From positions 310,001 through 374,000 of the forward strand of contig NW_027052658.1 of NCBI RefSeq assembly GCF_958450345.1: a DNA stretch of 64,000 nucleotides, read 5' to 3'. Within the stretch, counting starts at the first letter, position 1; the number at the start of each line of letters is the position of its first letter. Below the pieces are notes generated by a model. That model saw only the letters and a program-made list of their open reading frames with translations. It was not told where the DNA came from and made no database searches. Of the stretch, positions 1-11,239 are shown one piece after another. The DNA comes from Calliphora vicina. Taxonomy: Eukaryota > Arthropoda > Insecta > Diptera > Calliphoridae. The position numbers were made by a program, and so were the translations under genes.

Positions 1-120
1 GTAAGAGAGTAAGAGAGTAAGAGGGTAAGAGGGTAAGAGAGTAAGAGAGTAAGAGAGCAAGAGAGCAAGAGAGTAAGAGAGTAAGAGAGTAAGAGAGTAA
101 GAGAGTAAGAGAGTAAGAGA

Positions 121-144
121 GCAAGATAGCAAGATAGCAAGATA
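121..144 (+). repeat. GCAAGATA run (3 units)
   Basis: Three GCAAGATA octamers in tandem followed by GCAAGAGA. The same rare variant occurs only as runs at 42,310-42,357 (6 units) and 60,073-60,104 (4 units), in each case between a GCAAGAGA run and a following A spacer. The left edge of the window is therefore likely a further copy of the region IV X segment. Confidence 0.85.
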
Positions 145-1152
145 GCAAGAGAGTAAGAGAGTAAGAGAGTAAGAGAGTAAGAGAGTAAGAGAGTAAGAGA
201 GTAAGAGAGTAAGAGAGTAAGAGAGTAAGAGAGTAAGAGAGCAAGAGAGTAACCCCCATTTTAAGACAGTAAGAGAGCAAGAGAGTAAGAGAGTAAGAGA
301 GTAAGAGAGTAAGAGAGTAAGAGAGTAAGAGAGTAAGAGAGTAAGAGAGTAAGAGAGTAAGAGAGTAAGAGAGTAAGAGAGTAAGAGAGTAAGAGAGTAA
401 GAGAGTAAGAGAGTAAGAGAGTAAGAGAGTAAGAGAGTAAGAGAGTAAGAGAGTAAGAGAGTAAGAGAGTAAGAGAGTAAGAGAGTAACCCCCATTTTAA
501 GACAGTAAGACAGTAAGAGAGTAAGAGAGTAAGAGAGCAAGAGAGCAAGAGAGCAAGAGAGCAAGAGAGCAAGAGAGCAAGAGAGCAAGAGAGTAAGAGA
601 GTAAGACAGTAAGACAGTAAGACAGTAAGAGAGTAAGAGAGTAAGAGGGTAAGAGAGTAAGAGAGTAAGACAGCAAGAGAGTAAGAGAGTAAGACAGTAT
701 GAGAGCAAGAGAGCAAGAGAGTAAGACAGTAAGACAGTAAGAGAGTAAGAGAGTAAGAGAGTAAGAGAGTAAGAGGGTAAGAGAGTAAGAGAGTAAGAGA
801 GCAAGAGAGCAAGAGAGTAAGAGAGTAAGACAGTATGAGAGTAAGAGAGCAAGAGAGCAAGAGAGTAAGACAGTAAGACAGTAAGAGAGTAAGAGAGTAA
901 GAGAGTAAGAGAGTAAGAGAGTAAGAGAGTAAGAGAGTAAGAGAGTAAGAGGGTAAGAGAGTAAGAGAGTAAGAGAGCAAGAGAGCAAGAGAGTAAGAGA
1001 GTAAGAGAGTAAGAGAGTAAGAGAGTAAGAGAGTAAGAGAGTAAGAGAGTAAGAGAGTAAGAGAGTAAGAGAGTAAGAGAGTAAGAGAGTAAGAGAGTAA
1101 GAGAGTAAGAGAGTAAGAGAGTAAGAGAGCAAGAGAGCAAGAGAGCAAGAGA

Positions 1153-1176
1153 TTAAGAGATTAAGAGATTAAGAGA
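1153..1176 (+). repeat. TTAAGAGA variant run (3 units)
   Basis: Three consecutive octamers carry T instead of G at position 1, right after a GCAAGAGA run. On the minus strand this creates TTAA and hence stop codons, which is why several minus-strand frames break here. Single TTAAGAGA units recur near 33,143, 36,005 and 37,265. Confidence 0.85.
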
Positions 1177-1280
1177 GTAAGAGAGTAAGAGAGTAAGAGA
1201 GTAAGAGAGTAAGAGAGTAAGAGAGTAAGAGAATAAGAGAGCAAGAGAGCAAGAGAGCAAGAGAGTAAGAGAGTAAGAGA

Positions 1281-1504
1281 GTAAGACAGTAAGACAGTAA
1301 GACAGTAAGACAGTAAGACAGTAAGACAGTAAGACAGTAAGACAGTAAGACAGTAAGACAGTAAGACAGTAAGACAGTAAGACAGTAAGACAGTAAGACA
1401 GTAAGACAGTAAGACAGTAAGACAGTAAGACAGTAAGACAGTAAGACAGTAAGACAGTAAGACAGTAAGACAGTAAGACAGTAAGACAGTAAGACAGTAA
1501 GACA
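1281..1504 (+). repeat. GTAAGACA block, 28 units, untagged
   Basis: A homogeneous run of 28 GTAAGACA octamers. It lacks the GTAAGACG tag that marks the long blocks between 8.3 and 30.5 kb. Two GTAAGAGA units separate its end from the A spacer at 1,521. Confidence 0.9.
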
Positions 1505-1520
1505 GTAAGAGAGTAAGAGA

Positions 1521-1872
1521 GTAACCCCCATTTTAAGACAGTAAGAGAGTAAGAGAGCAAGAGAGCAAGAGGGCAAGAGAGTAACCACCATTTTAAGACA
1601 GTAAGAGAGTAAGAGAGCAAGAGAGTAAGAGAGTAACCCACATTTTAAGACAGTAAGAGAGTAAGAGAGCAAGAGAGTAAGAGAGTAAGAGAGTAAGAGA
1701 GTAAGAGAGTAAGAGAGTAAGAGAGTAAGAGAGTAAGAGAGTAAGAGAGTAAGAGAGTAAGAGAGTAAGAGAGTAAGAGAGTAAGAGAGTAAGAGAGTAA
1801 GAGAGTAAGAGAGTAAGAGAGTAAGAGAGTAAGAGAGTAAGATAGTAAGAGAGTAACCCCTATTTTAAGACA
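1521..1872 (+). repeat. A-B-C spacer cassette followed by D
   Basis: Spacers A (1,521-1,540), B (1,581-1,600) and C (1,633-1,652) are spaced 60 and 52 bp apart, with D at 1,853-1,872. The octamers between B and C follow the fixed order GTAAGAGA, GTAAGAGA, GCAAGAGA, GTAAGAGA. The same A-B-C layout recurs at 46,758, 53,181 and 63,069. Confidence 0.9.
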
Positions 1873-2468
1873 GTAAGACAGTAAGAGAGTAAGAGAGTAA
1901 GAGAGCAAGAGAGCAAGAGAGCAAGAGAGCAAGAGAGCAAGAGAGTAAGACAGTAAGACAGTAAGAGAGTAAGAGAGTAAGAGAGTAAGAGAGTAAGAGA
2001 GTAAGAGAGTAAGAGGGTAAGAGAGTAAGAGAGTAAGAGAGCAAGAGAGCAAGAGAGTAAGAGAGTAAGAGAGTAAGAGAGTAAGAGAGCAAGAGAGCAA
2101 GAGAGCAAGAGAGTAAGAGAGTAAGAGAGTAAGAGAGTAAGAGAGCAAGAGAGCAAGAGAGCAAGAGAGCAAGAGAGCAAGAGAGCAAGAGAGCAAGAGA
2201 GCAAGAGAGTAACCCCCATTTTAAGACAGTAAGAGAGCAAGAGAGTAAGAGAGTAAGACAGTAAGAGAGTAAGAGAGCAATAGGGCAAGAGAGTAAGAGA
2301 GTAAGAGAGTAAGAGAGTAAGAGAGTAAGAGAGTAAGAGAGTAAGAGAGTAAGAGAGTAAGAGAGTAAGAGAGTAAGAGAGTAAGAGAGTAAGAGAGTAA
2401 GACAGTAAGACAGTAAGAGAGTAAGAGAGTAAGAGAGTAAGAGAGTAAGAGAGTAAGAGAGTAAGAGA

Positions 2469-2475
2469 GTAGAGA
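2469..2475 (+). repeat. Heptamer slip GTAGAGA
   Basis: One A is missing from the unit (GTAGAGA), which shifts the octamer register by one base. It sits inside a homogeneous run of GTAAGAGA that continues to 2,859. It is one of only two heptamers in the window. Confidence 0.9.
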
Positions 2476-2983
2476 GTAAGAGAGTAAGAGAGTAAGAGAG
2501 TAAGAGAGTAAGAGAGTAAGAGAGTAAGAGAGTAAGAGAGTAAGAGAGTAAGAGAGTAAGAGAGTAAGAGAGTAAGAGAGTAAGAGAGTAAGAGAGTAAG
2601 AGAGTAAGAGAGTAAGAGAGTAAGAGAGTAAGAGAGTAAGAGAGTAAGAGAGTAAGAGAGTAAGAGAGTAAGAGAGTAAGAGAGTAAGAGAGTAAGAGAG
2701 TAAGAGAGTAAGAGAGTAAGAGAGTAAGAGAGTAAGAGAGTAAGAGAGTAAGAGAGTAAGAGAGTAAGAGAGTAAGAGAGTAAGAGAGTAAGAGAGTAAG
2801 AGAGTAAGAGAGTAAGAGAGTAAGAGAGTAAGAGAGTAAGAGAGTAAGAGAGTAAGAGAGTAACCCCCATTTTAAGACAGTAAGAGAGTAAGAGAGTAAG
2901 AGAGCAAGAGAGCAAGAGAGCAAGAGAGCAAGAGAGCAAGAGAGCAAGAGAGCAAGAGAGCAAGAGAGTAAGAGAGTAAGAGA

Positions 2984-3103
2984 GTAAGACAGTAAGACAG
3001 TAAGACAGTAAGACAGTAAGACAGTAAGACAGTAAGACAGTAAGACAGTAAGACAGTAAGACAGTAAGACAGTAAGACAGTAAGACAGTAAGACAGTAAG
3101 ACA
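2984..3103 (+). repeat. GTAAGACA block, 15 units, untagged
   Basis: Fifteen GTAAGACA octamers without the GTAAGACG tag. A run of eight GCAAGAGA units ends three GTAAGAGA units upstream. Confidence 0.9.
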
Positions 3104-3199
3104 GTAAGAGAGTAAGAGAGTAAGAGAGTAAGAGAGTAAGAGGGTAAGAGAGTAAGAGAGTAAGAGAGTAAGAGAGCAAGAGAGCAAGAGAGCAAGAGA

Positions 3200-3735
3200 G
3201 TAAGAGAGTAAGAGAGTAAGAGAGTAAGAGAGTAAGAGAGTAAGAGAGTAAGAGAGTAAGAGAGTAAGAGAGTAAGAGAGTAAGAGAGTAAGAGAGTAAG
3301 AGAGTAAGAGAGTAAGAGAGTAAGAGAGTAAGAGAGTAAGAGAGTAAGAGAGTAAGAGAGTAAGAGAGTAAGAGAGTAAGAGAGTAAGAGAGTAAGAGAG
3401 TAAGAGAGTAAGAGAGTAAGAGAGTAAGAGAGTAAGAGAGTAAGAGAGTAAGAGAGTAAGAGAGTAAGAGAGTAAGAGAGTAAGAGAGTAAGAGAGTAAG
3501 AGAGTAAGAGAGTAAGAGAGTAAGAGAGTAAGAGAGTAAGAGAGTAAGAGAGTAAGAGAGTAAGAGAGTAAGAGAGTAAGAGAGTAAGAGAGTAAGAGAG
3601 TAAGAGAGTAAGAGAGTAAGAGAGTAAGAGAGTAAGAGAGTAAGAGAGTAAGAGAGTAAGAGAGTAAGAGAGTAAGAGAGTAAGAGAGTAAGAGAGTAAG
3701 AGAGTAAGAGAGTAAGAGAGTAAGAGAGTAAGAGA
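3200..3735 (+). repeat. Homogeneous GTAAGAGA run, 67 units
   Basis: Sixty-seven identical octamers run without a substitution from the GCAAGAGA units ending at 3,199 to the A spacer at 3,736. Homogeneous runs of this size suggest recent expansion. Confidence 0.9.
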
Positions 3736-4331
3736 GTAACCCCCATTTTAAGACAGTAAGAGAGCAAGAGAGTAAGAGAGTAAGACAGTAAGAGAGTAAG
3801 AGAGCAAGAGAGCAAGAGAGTAAGAGAGTAAGAGAGTAAGAGAGTAAGAGAGTAAGAGAGTAAGAGAGTAAGAGAGTAAGAGAGTAAGAGAGTAAGAGAG
3901 TAAGAGAGTAAGAGAGTAAGAGAGCAAGAGAGTAAGAGAGTAAGAGAGTAAGAGAGTAAGAGAGTAAGAGAGCAAGAGAGCAAGAGAGCAAGAGAGCAAG
4001 AGAGTAAGAGAGTAAGAGAGTAAGAGAGTAAGAGAGTAAGAGAGTAAGAGAGTAAGAGAGTAAGAGAGTAAGAGAGTAAGAGAGTAAGAGAGTAAGAGAG
4101 TAGGGGAGTAAGAGAGTAAGAGAGTAAGAGAGTAAGAGAGTAAGAGAGTAAGAGAGTAAGAGAGTAAGAGAGTAAGAGAGTAAGAGAGTAAGAGAGTAAG
4201 AGAGTAAGAGAGTAAGAGAGTAAGAGAGTAAGAGAGTAAGAGAGTAAGAGAGTAAGAGAGTAAGAGAGTAAGAGAGTAAGAGAGTAAGAGAGTAAGAGAG
4301 TAAGAAAGTAAGAGAGTAAGAGAGTAAGAGA

Positions 4332-4547
4332 GTAAGACAGTAAGACAGTAAGACAGTAAGACAGTAAGACAGTAAGACAGTAAGACAGTAAGACAGTAAG
4401 ACAGTAAGACAGTAAGACAGTAAGACAGTAAGACAGTAAGACAGTAAGACAGTAAGACAGTAAGACAGTAAGACAGTAAGACAGTAAGAGAGTAAGACAG
4501 TAAGACAGTAAGACAGTAAGACAGTAAGACAGTAAGACAGTAAGACA
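4332..4547 (+). repeat. GTAAGACA block, 27 units with one GTAAGAGA
   Basis: Twenty-seven octamers, all GTAAGACA except one GTAAGAGA at 4,484-4,491. It is followed by GTAAGAGA, GCAAGAGG and GCAAGAGA and then the B spacer at 4,572. The short GTAAGACA blocks at 10,988 and 16,464 are broken by a single GTAAGAGA in the same way and also lead into a B spacer. Confidence 0.9.
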
Positions 4548-4571
4548 GTAAGAGAGCAAGAGGGCAAGAGA

Positions 4572-4687
4572 GTAACCACCATTTTAAGACAGTAAGAGAG
4601 TAAGAGAGCAAGAGAGTAAGAGAGTAACCCACATTTTAAGACAGTAAGAGAGCAAGAGAGTAAGAGAGTAACCCCTATTTTAAGACA
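4572..4687 (+). repeat. B-C-D spacer cassette
   Basis: Spacers B (4,572-4,591), C (4,624-4,643) and D (4,668-4,687) have spacings of 52 and 44 bp. The cassettes at 9,038 and 11,124 have the same spacing but allele E in place of C. This copy may therefore represent the state before the C-to-E change (CCCACA to CAAACA). Confidence 0.9.
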
Positions 4688-5607
4688 GTAAGACAGTAAG
4701 AGAGTAAGAGAGCAAGAGAGCAAGAGAGCAAGAGAGCAAGAGAGTAAGACAGTAAGACAGTAAGAGAGTAAGAGAGTAAGAGAGTAAGAGAGTAAGAGAG
4801 TAAGAGAGTAAGAGAGTAAGAGAGTAAGAGAGTAAGAGAGTAAGAGAGTAAGAGAGTAAGAGAGTAAGAGAGTAAGAGAGTAAGAGAGTAAGAGAGTAAG
4901 AGAGTAAGAGAGTAAGAGAGTAAGAGAGTAAGAGGGTAAGAGAGTAAGAGAGTAAGAGAGCAAGAGAGTAAGAGAGTAAGAGAGTAAGAGAGTAAGAGAG
5001 TAAGAGAGTAAGAGAGTAAGAGAGTAAGAGAGTAAGAGAGTAAGAGAGTAAGAGAGTAAGAGAGTAAGAGAGTAAGAGAGTAAGAGAGTAAGAGAGTAAG
5101 AGAGTAAGAGAGTAAGAGAGTAAGAGAGTAAGAGAGTAAGAGAGTAAGAGAGTAAGAGAGTAAGAGAGTAAGAGAGTAAGAGAGTAAGAGAGTAAGAGAG
5201 TAAGAGAGTAAGAGAGTAAGAGAGTAAGAGAGTTAGAGAGTAAGAGAGTAAGAGAGTAAGAGAGTAAGAGAGTAAGAGAGTAAGAGAGTAAGAGAGTAAG
5301 AGAGTAAGAGAGTAAGAGAGTAAGAGAGTAAGAGAGTAAGAGAGTAAGAGAGTAAGAGAGTAAGAGAGTAAGAGAGTAAGAGAGTAAGAGAGTAAGAGAG
5401 TAAGAGAGTAAGAGAGTAAGAGAGTAAGAGAGTAAGAGAGTAAGAGAGTAAGAGAGTAAGAGAGTAAGAGAGTAAGAGAGTAAGAGAGTAAGAGAGTAAG
5501 AGAGTAAGAGAGTAAGAGAGTAAGAGAGTAAGAGAGTAAGAGAGTAAGAGAGTAAGAGAGTAAGAGAGTAAGAGAGTAAGAGAGTAAGACAGTAAGACAG
5601 TAAGAGA

Positions 5608-8055
5608 GTAACCCCCATTTTAAGACAGTAAGACAGTAAGAGAGTAAGACAGTAAGAGAGCAAGAGAGCAAGAGAGCAAGAGAGTAAGAGAGTAAGAGAG
5701 TAAGAGAGTAAGAGAGTAAGAGAGTAAGAGAGTAAGAGAGTAAGAGAGTAAGAGAGCAAGAGAGCAAGAGAGTAAGACAGTAAGACAGTAAGAGAGTAAG
5801 AGAGCAAGAGAGCAAGAGAGTAAGAGAGTAAGAGAGTAAGAGAGTAAGAGAGTAAGAGAGTAAGAGAGTAAGAGAGTAAGAGAGTAAGAGAGTAAGAGAG
5901 TAAGAGAGTAAGAGAGTAAGAGAGTAAGAGAGTAAGCGAGTAAGAGAGTAAGAGAGTAAGAGAGTAAGAGAGTAAGAGAGTAAGAGAGTAAGAGAGTAAG
6001 AGAGTAAGAGAGTAAGAGAGTAACCCCCATTTTAAGACAGTAAGAGAGCAAGAGAGTAAGAGAGTAAGACAGTAAGAGAGTAAGAGAGTAACCCCCATTT
6101 TAAGACAGTAAGAGAGCAAGAGAGTAAGAGAGTAAGAGAGTAAGAGAGTAAGAGAGTAAGAGCGTAAGAGAGTAAGAGAGTAAGAGAGTAAGAGAGTAAG
6201 AGAGTAAGAGAGTAAGAGAGTAAGAGAGTAAGAGAGTAAGAGAGTAAGAGAGTAAGAGAGTAAGAGAGTAAGAGAGTAAGAGAGTAAGAGAGTAAGAGAG
6301 TAAGAGAGTAAGAGAGTAAGAGAGTAAGAGAGTAAGAGAGTAAGAGAGTAAGAGAGTAAGAGAGTAAGAGAGTAAGAGAGTAAGAGAGTAAGAGAGTAAG
6401 AGAGTAAGAGAGTAAGAGAGTAAGAGAGTAAGAGAGTAAGAGAGTAAGAGAGTAAGAGAGTAAGAGAGTAAGAGAGTAAGAGAGTAAGAGAGTAAGAGAG
6501 TAAGAGAGTAAGAGAGTAAGAGAGTAAGAGAGTAAGAGAGTAAGAGAGTAAGAGAGTAAGAGAGTAAGAGAGTAAGAGAGTAAGAGAGTAAGACAGTAAG
6601 ACAGTAAGACAGTAAGACAGTAAGACAGTAAGACAGTAAGACAGTAAGAGAGTAAGAGAGTAAGAGAGTAAGAGAGTAAGAGAGTAAGAGAGTAAGACAG
6701 TAAGACAGTAAGACAGTAAGACAGTAAGACAGTAAGACAGTAAGACAGTAAGACAGTAAGACAGTAAGACAGTAAGACAGTAAGACAGTAAGACAGTAAG
6801 ACAGTAAGACAGTAAGACAGTAAGACAGTAAGACAGTAAGACAGTAAGACAGTAAGACAGTAAGACAGTAAGACAGTAAGACAGTAAGACAGTAAGACAG
6901 TAAGACAGTAAGACAGTAAGACAGTAAGACAGTAAGACAGTAAGACAGTAAGAGAGTAACCCCCATTTTAAGACAGTAAGAGAGTAAGACAGTAAGAGAG
7001 CAAGAGAGCAAGAGAGCAAGAGAGTAAGAGAGTAAGAGAGTAAGAGAGTAAGAGAGTAAGAGAGTAAGAGAGTAAGAGAGTAAGAGAGTAAGAGAGTAAG
7101 AGAGCAAGAGAGTAAGACAGTAAGACAGTAAGAGAGTAAGAGAGCAAGAGAGCAAGAGAGTAAGAGAGTAAGAGAGTAAGAGAGTAAGAGAGTAAGAGAG
7201 TAAGAGAGTAAGAGAGTAAGAGAGTAAGAGAGTAAGAGAGTAAGAGAGTAAGAGAGTAAGAGAGTAAGAGAGTAAGAGAGTAAGAGAGTAAGCGAGTAAG
7301 AGAGTAAGAGAGTAAGAGAGTAAGAGAGTAAGAGAGTAAGAGAGTAACCCCCATTTTAAGACAGTAAGAGAGCAAGAGAGTAAGAGAGTAAGACAGTAAG
7401 AGAGTAAGAGAGTAACCCCCATTTTAAGACAGTAAGAGAGCAAGAGAGTAAGAGAGTAAGAGAGTAAGAGAGTAAGAGAGTAAGAGCGTAAGAGAGTAAG
7501 AGAGTAAGAGAGTAAGAGAGTAAGAGAGTAAGAGAGTAAGAGAGTAAGAGAGTAAGAGAGTAAGAGAGTAAGAGAGTAAGAGAGTAAGAGAGTAAGAGAG
7601 TAAGAGAGTAAGAGAGTAAGAGAGTAAGAGAGTAAGAGAGTAAGAGAGTAAGAGAGTAAGAGAGTAAGAGAGTAAGAGAGTAAGAGAGTAAGAGAGTAAG
7701 AGAGTAAGAGAGTAAGAGAGTAAGAGAGTAAGAGAGTAAGAGAGTAAGAGAGTAAGAGAGTAAGAGAGTAAGAGAGTAAGAGAGTAAGAGAGTAAGAGAG
7801 TAAGAGAGTAAGAGAGTAAGAGAGTAAGAGAGTAAGAGAGTAAGAGAGTAAGACAGTAAGACAGTAAGACAGTAAGACAGTAAGACAGTAAGACAGTAAG
7901 ACAGTAAGACAGTAAGACAGTAAGACAGTAAGACAGTAAGACAGTAAGACAGTAAGACAGTAAGACAGTAAGACAGTAAGACAGTAAGACAGTAAGACAG
8001 TAAGACAGTAAGACAGTAAGACAGTAAGACAGTAAGACAGTAAGACAGTAAGAGA
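5608..8055 (+). repeat. Tandem duplication of a 1.1-1.35 kb segment
   Basis: Copy 1 (5,608-6,955) has A spacers at 5,608, 6,020 and 6,088. Copy 2 (6,956-8,055) has them at 6,956, 7,344 and 7,412. In both, a unit with a CG step (GTAAGCGA, near 5,936 and 7,292) precedes the paired spacers, and a GTAAGAGC unit follows at about 6,157 and 7,480. Each ends in a GTAAGACA block (6,692-6,947, 32 units; 7,848-8,047, 25 units) followed by one GTAAGAGA and an A spacer. The copies differ in octamer number, not in order of marks. Confidence 0.88.
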
Positions 8056-8083
8056 GTAACCCCCATTTTAAGACAGTAAGAGA

Positions 8084-8089
8084 GTAAGA
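8084..8089 (+). repeat. Hexamer slip GTAAGA
   Basis: A 6-bp unit lies exactly 28 bp after the start of the A spacer at 8,056, with one intact GTAAGAGA between. Four further hexamers have the same offset, so the slip was copied with the higher-order unit. Confidence 0.9.
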
Positions 8090-8309
8090 GTAAGAGAGTA
8101 AGAGAGTAAGAGAGTAAGAGAGTAAGAGAGTAAGAGAGTAAGAGAGTAAGAGAGTAAGAGAGTAAGAGAGTAAGAGAGTAAGAGAGTAAGAGAGTAAGAG
8201 AGTAAGAGAGTAAGAGAGTAAGAGAGTAAGAGAGTAAGAGAGTAAGAGAGTAACCCCCATTTTAAGACAGTAAGAGAGTAAGAGAGCAAGAGAGCAAGAG
8301 AGTAAGAGA

Positions 8310-8997
8310 GTAAGACAGTAAGACAGTAAGACAGTAAGACAGTAAGACAGTAAGACAGTAAGACAGTAAGACGGTAAGACAGTAAGACAGTAAGACAGTA
8401 AGACAGTAAGACAGTAAGACAGTAAGACAGTAAGACAGTAAGACAGTAAGACAGTAAGACAGTAAGACAGTAAGACAGTAAGACAGTAAGACAGTAAGAC
8501 AGTAAGACAGTAAGACAGTAAGACAGTAAGACAGTAAGACAGTAAGACAGTAAGACAGTAAGACAGTAAGACAGTAAGACAGTAAGACAGTAAGACAGTA
8601 AGACAGTAAGACAGTAAGACAGTAAGACAGTAAGACAGTAAGACAGTAAGACAGTAAGACAGTAAGACAGTAAGACAGTAAGACAGTAAGACAGTAAGAC
8701 AGTAAGACAGTAAGACAGTAAGACAGTAAGACAGTAAGACAGTAAGACAGTAAGACAGTAAGACAGTAAGACAGTAAGACAGTAAGACAGTAAGACAGTA
8801 AGACAGTAAGACAGTAAGACAGTAAGACAGTAAGACAGTAAGACAGTAAGACAGTAAGACAGTAAGACAGTAAGACAGTAAGACAGTAAGACAGTAAGAC
8901 AGTAAGACAGTAAGACAGTAAGACAGTAAGACAGTAAGACAGTAAGACAGTAAGACAGTAAGACAGTAAGACAGTAAGACAGTAAGACAGTAAGACA
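8310..8997 (+). repeat. Tagged GTAAGACA block, 86 units
   Basis: This is the longest block in the window. A single GTAAGACG is the 8th unit (8,366-8,373) and all others are GTAAGACA. The block begins 40 bp after the A spacer at 8,250-8,269 and ends shortly before the B spacer at 9,038. Confidence 0.9.
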
Positions 8998-9037
8998 GTA
9001 AGAGAGTAAGAGAGTAAGAGAGCAAGAGGGCAAGAGA

Positions 9038-9153
9038 GTAACCACCATTTTAAGACAGTAAGAGAGTAAGAGAGCAAGAGAGTAAGAGAGTAACAAACAT
9101 TTTAAGACAGTAAGAGAGCAAGAGAGTAAGAGAGTAACCCCTATTTTAAGACA
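9038..9153 (+). repeat. B-E-D spacer cassette
   Basis: Spacers B (9,038-9,057), E (9,090-9,109) and D (9,134-9,153), spaced 52 and 44 bp. This is the first appearance of allele E, which is found only between 9.0 and 26.8 kb. Confidence 0.9.
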
Positions 9154-9705
9154 GTAAGACAGTAAGAGAGTAAGAGAGCAAGAGAGCAAGAGAGCAAGAG
9201 AGCAAGAGAGCAAGAGAGCAAGAGAGTAAGACAGTAAGACAGTAAGAGAGTAAGAGAGTAAGAGAGTAAGAGAGTAAGAGAGTAAGAGAGTAAGAGAGTA
9301 AGAGAGTAAGAGAGTAAGAGGGTAAGAGAGTAAGAGAGTAAGAGAGCAAGAGAGTAAGAGAGTAAGAGAGTAAGAGAGTAAGAGAGTAAGAGAGTAAGAG
9401 AGTAAGAGAGTAAGAGAGTAAGAGAGTAAGAGAGTAAGAGAGTAAGAGAGTAAGAGAGTAAGAGAGTAAGAGAGTAAGAGAGTAAGAGAGTAAGAGAGTA
9501 AGAGAGTAAGAGAGTAAGAGAGTAAGAGAGTAAGAGAGTAAGAGAGTAAGAGAGTAAGAGAGTAAGAGAGTAAGAGAGTAAGAGAGTAAGAGAGTAAGAG
9601 AGTAAGAGAGTAAGAGAGTAAGAGAGTAAGAGAGTAAGAGAGTAAGAGAGTAAGAGAGTAAGAGAGTAAGAGAGTAAGAGAGTAAGAGAGTAAGAGAGTA
9701 AGAGA

Positions 9706-9889
9706 GTAAGACAGTAAGACAGTAAGACAGTAAGACAGTAAGACAGTAAGACAGTAAGACAGTAAGACAGTAAGACAGTAAGACAGTAAGACAGTAAGAC
9801 AGTAAGACAGTAAGACAGTAAGACAGTAAGACAGTAAGACAGTAAGACAGTAAGACAGTAAGACAGTAAGACAGTAAGACAGTAAGACA
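9706..9889 (+). repeat. GTAAGACA block, 23 units, untagged
   Basis: Twenty-three GTAAGACA octamers followed by one GTAAGAGA and the A spacer at 9,898. Untagged blocks that run straight into an A spacer also occur at 6,692, 7,848, 12,942 and 13,878. Confidence 0.9.
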
Positions 9890-9925
9890 GTAAGAGAGTA
9901 ACCCCCATTTTAAGACAGTAAGAGA

Positions 9926-9931
9926 GTAAGA
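9926..9931 (+). repeat. Hexamer slip GTAAGA
   Basis: A 6-bp unit 28 bp after the start of the A spacer at 9,898, identical in offset to the other four hexamers. Confidence 0.9.
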
Positions 9932-10311
9932 GTAAGAGAGTAAGAGAGTAAGAGAGTAAGAGAGTAAGAGAGTAAGAGAGTAAGAGAGTAAGAGAGTAAG
10001 AGAGTAAGAGAGTAAGAGAGTAAGAGAGTAAGAGAGTAAGAGAGTAAGAGAGTAAGAGAGTAAGAGAGTAAGAGAGTAAGAGAGTAAGAGAGTAAGAGAG
10101 TAAGAGAGTAAGAGAGTAAGAGAGTAAGAGAGTAAGAGAGTAAGAGAGTAAGAGAGTAAGAGAGTAAGAGAGTAAGAGAGTAAGAGAGTAAGAGAGTAAG
10201 AGAGTAAGAGAGTAAGAGAGTAAGAGAGTAAGAGAGTAAGAGAGTAAGAGAGTAACCCCCATTTTAAGACAGTAAGAGAGTAAGAGAGCAAGAGAGCAAG
10301 AGAGTAAGAGA

Positions 10312-10871
10312 GTAAGACAGTAAGACAGTAAGACAGTAAGACAGTAAGACAGTAAGACAGTAAGACAGTAAGACAGTAAGACGGTAAGACAGTAAGACAG
10401 TAAGACAGTAAGACAGTAAGACAGTAAGACAGTAAGACAGTAAGACAGTAAGACAGTAAGACAGTAAGACAGTAAGACAGTAAGACAGTAAGACAGTAAG
10501 ACAGTAAGACAGTAAGACAGTAAGACAGTAAGACAGTAAGACAGTAAGACAGTAAGACAGTAAGACAGTAAGACAGTAAGACAGTAAGACAGTAAGACAG
10601 TAAGACAGTAAGACAGTAAGACAGTAAGACAGTAAGACAGTAAGACAGTAAGACAGTAAGACAGTAAGACAGTAAGACAGTAAGACAGTAAGACAGTAAG
10701 ACAGTAAGACAGTAAGACAGTAAGACAGTAAGACAGTAAGACAGTAAGACAGTAAGACAGTAAGACAGTAAGACAGTAAGACAGTAAGACAGTAAGACAG
10801 TAAGACAGTAAGACAGTAAGACAGTAAGACAGTAAGACAGTAAGACAGTAAGACAGTAAGACAGTAAGACA
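10312..10871 (+). repeat. Tagged GTAAGACA block, 70 units
   Basis: Seventy octamers. The single GTAAGACG is the 9th unit (10,376-10,383). The block starts 40 bp after the A spacer that ends at 10,271. Confidence 0.9.
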
Positions 10872-10911
10872 GTAAGAGAGTAAGAGAGTAAGAGAGCAAG
10901 AGAGCAAGAGA

Positions 10912-11239
10912 GTAACCACCATTTTAAGAGAGTAACCCACATTTTAAGACAGTAAGAGAGCAAGAGAGTAACCCCCATTTTAAGACAGTAAGACAGTAAG
11001 ACAGTAAGACAGTAAGACAGTAAGAGAGTAAGACAGTAAGACAGTAAGACAGTAAGACAGTAAGACAGTAAGACAGTAAGACAGTAAGACAGTAAGAGAG
11101 TAAGAGAGCAAGAGGGCAAGAGAGTAACCACCATTTTAATACAGTAAGAGAGTAAGAGAGCAAGAGAGTAAGAGAGTAACAAACATTTTAAGACAGTAAG
11201 AGAGCAAGAGAGTAAGAGAGTAACCCCTATTTTAAGACA
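10912..11239 (+). repeat. BC-A-BED spacer cassette (copy a)
   Basis: B (10,912-10,931) abuts C (10,932-10,951) with no octamer between, and B ends in AAGAGA rather than AAGACA. A follows at 10,968-10,987. A 13-unit GTAAGACA block interrupted by one GTAAGAGA (10,988-11,091) leads to B (11,124-11,143, ending AATACA instead of AAGACA), E (11,176) and D (11,220). The six-spacer order recurs at 16,380, 20,630 and 26,480. Confidence 0.9.

Larger units (their letters stand above)
1..5607 (+). repeat. Region I: mixed octamers with A-B-C and B-C-D cassettes
   Basis: GTAAGAGA predominates, with GCAAGAGA runs of 2-8 units, GTAAGAGG singles and three GTAAGACA blocks. Spacers start at 249 A, 485 A, 1,521 A, 1,581 B, 1,633 C, 1,853 D, 2,209 A, 2,860 A, 3,736 A, 4,572 B, 4,624 C and 4,668 D. 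The A-B-C spacing at 1,521 (60 then 52 bp) is the spacing used in region IV. The B-C-D spacing at 4,572 (52 then 44 bp) is that of the B-E-D cassettes at 9,038 and 11,124 in region II. The segment therefore looks intermediate between the two. No gene is visible. Confidence 0.85.
8056..9153 (+). repeat. Higher-order copy 0 (hexamer, tagged block, B-E-D)
   Basis: It begins with spacer A (8,056-8,075) and the hexamer at 8,084, then spacer A at 8,250, the 86-unit tagged block and spacers B (9,038), E (9,090) and D (9,134). It differs from later copies by lacking the adjacent B-C pair and the short GTAAGACA block between that pair and B-E-D. It may be the simpler ancestral layout or a deletion derivative. 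Confidence 0.85.

Noticed and set aside
249..268. Transposon or retroelement remnant as origin of the spacer
   Set aside because: At 20 bp it is too short for terminal repeats or coding remnants, has no flanking target duplication, and longer versions are never seen except the 26-bp internal duplication.
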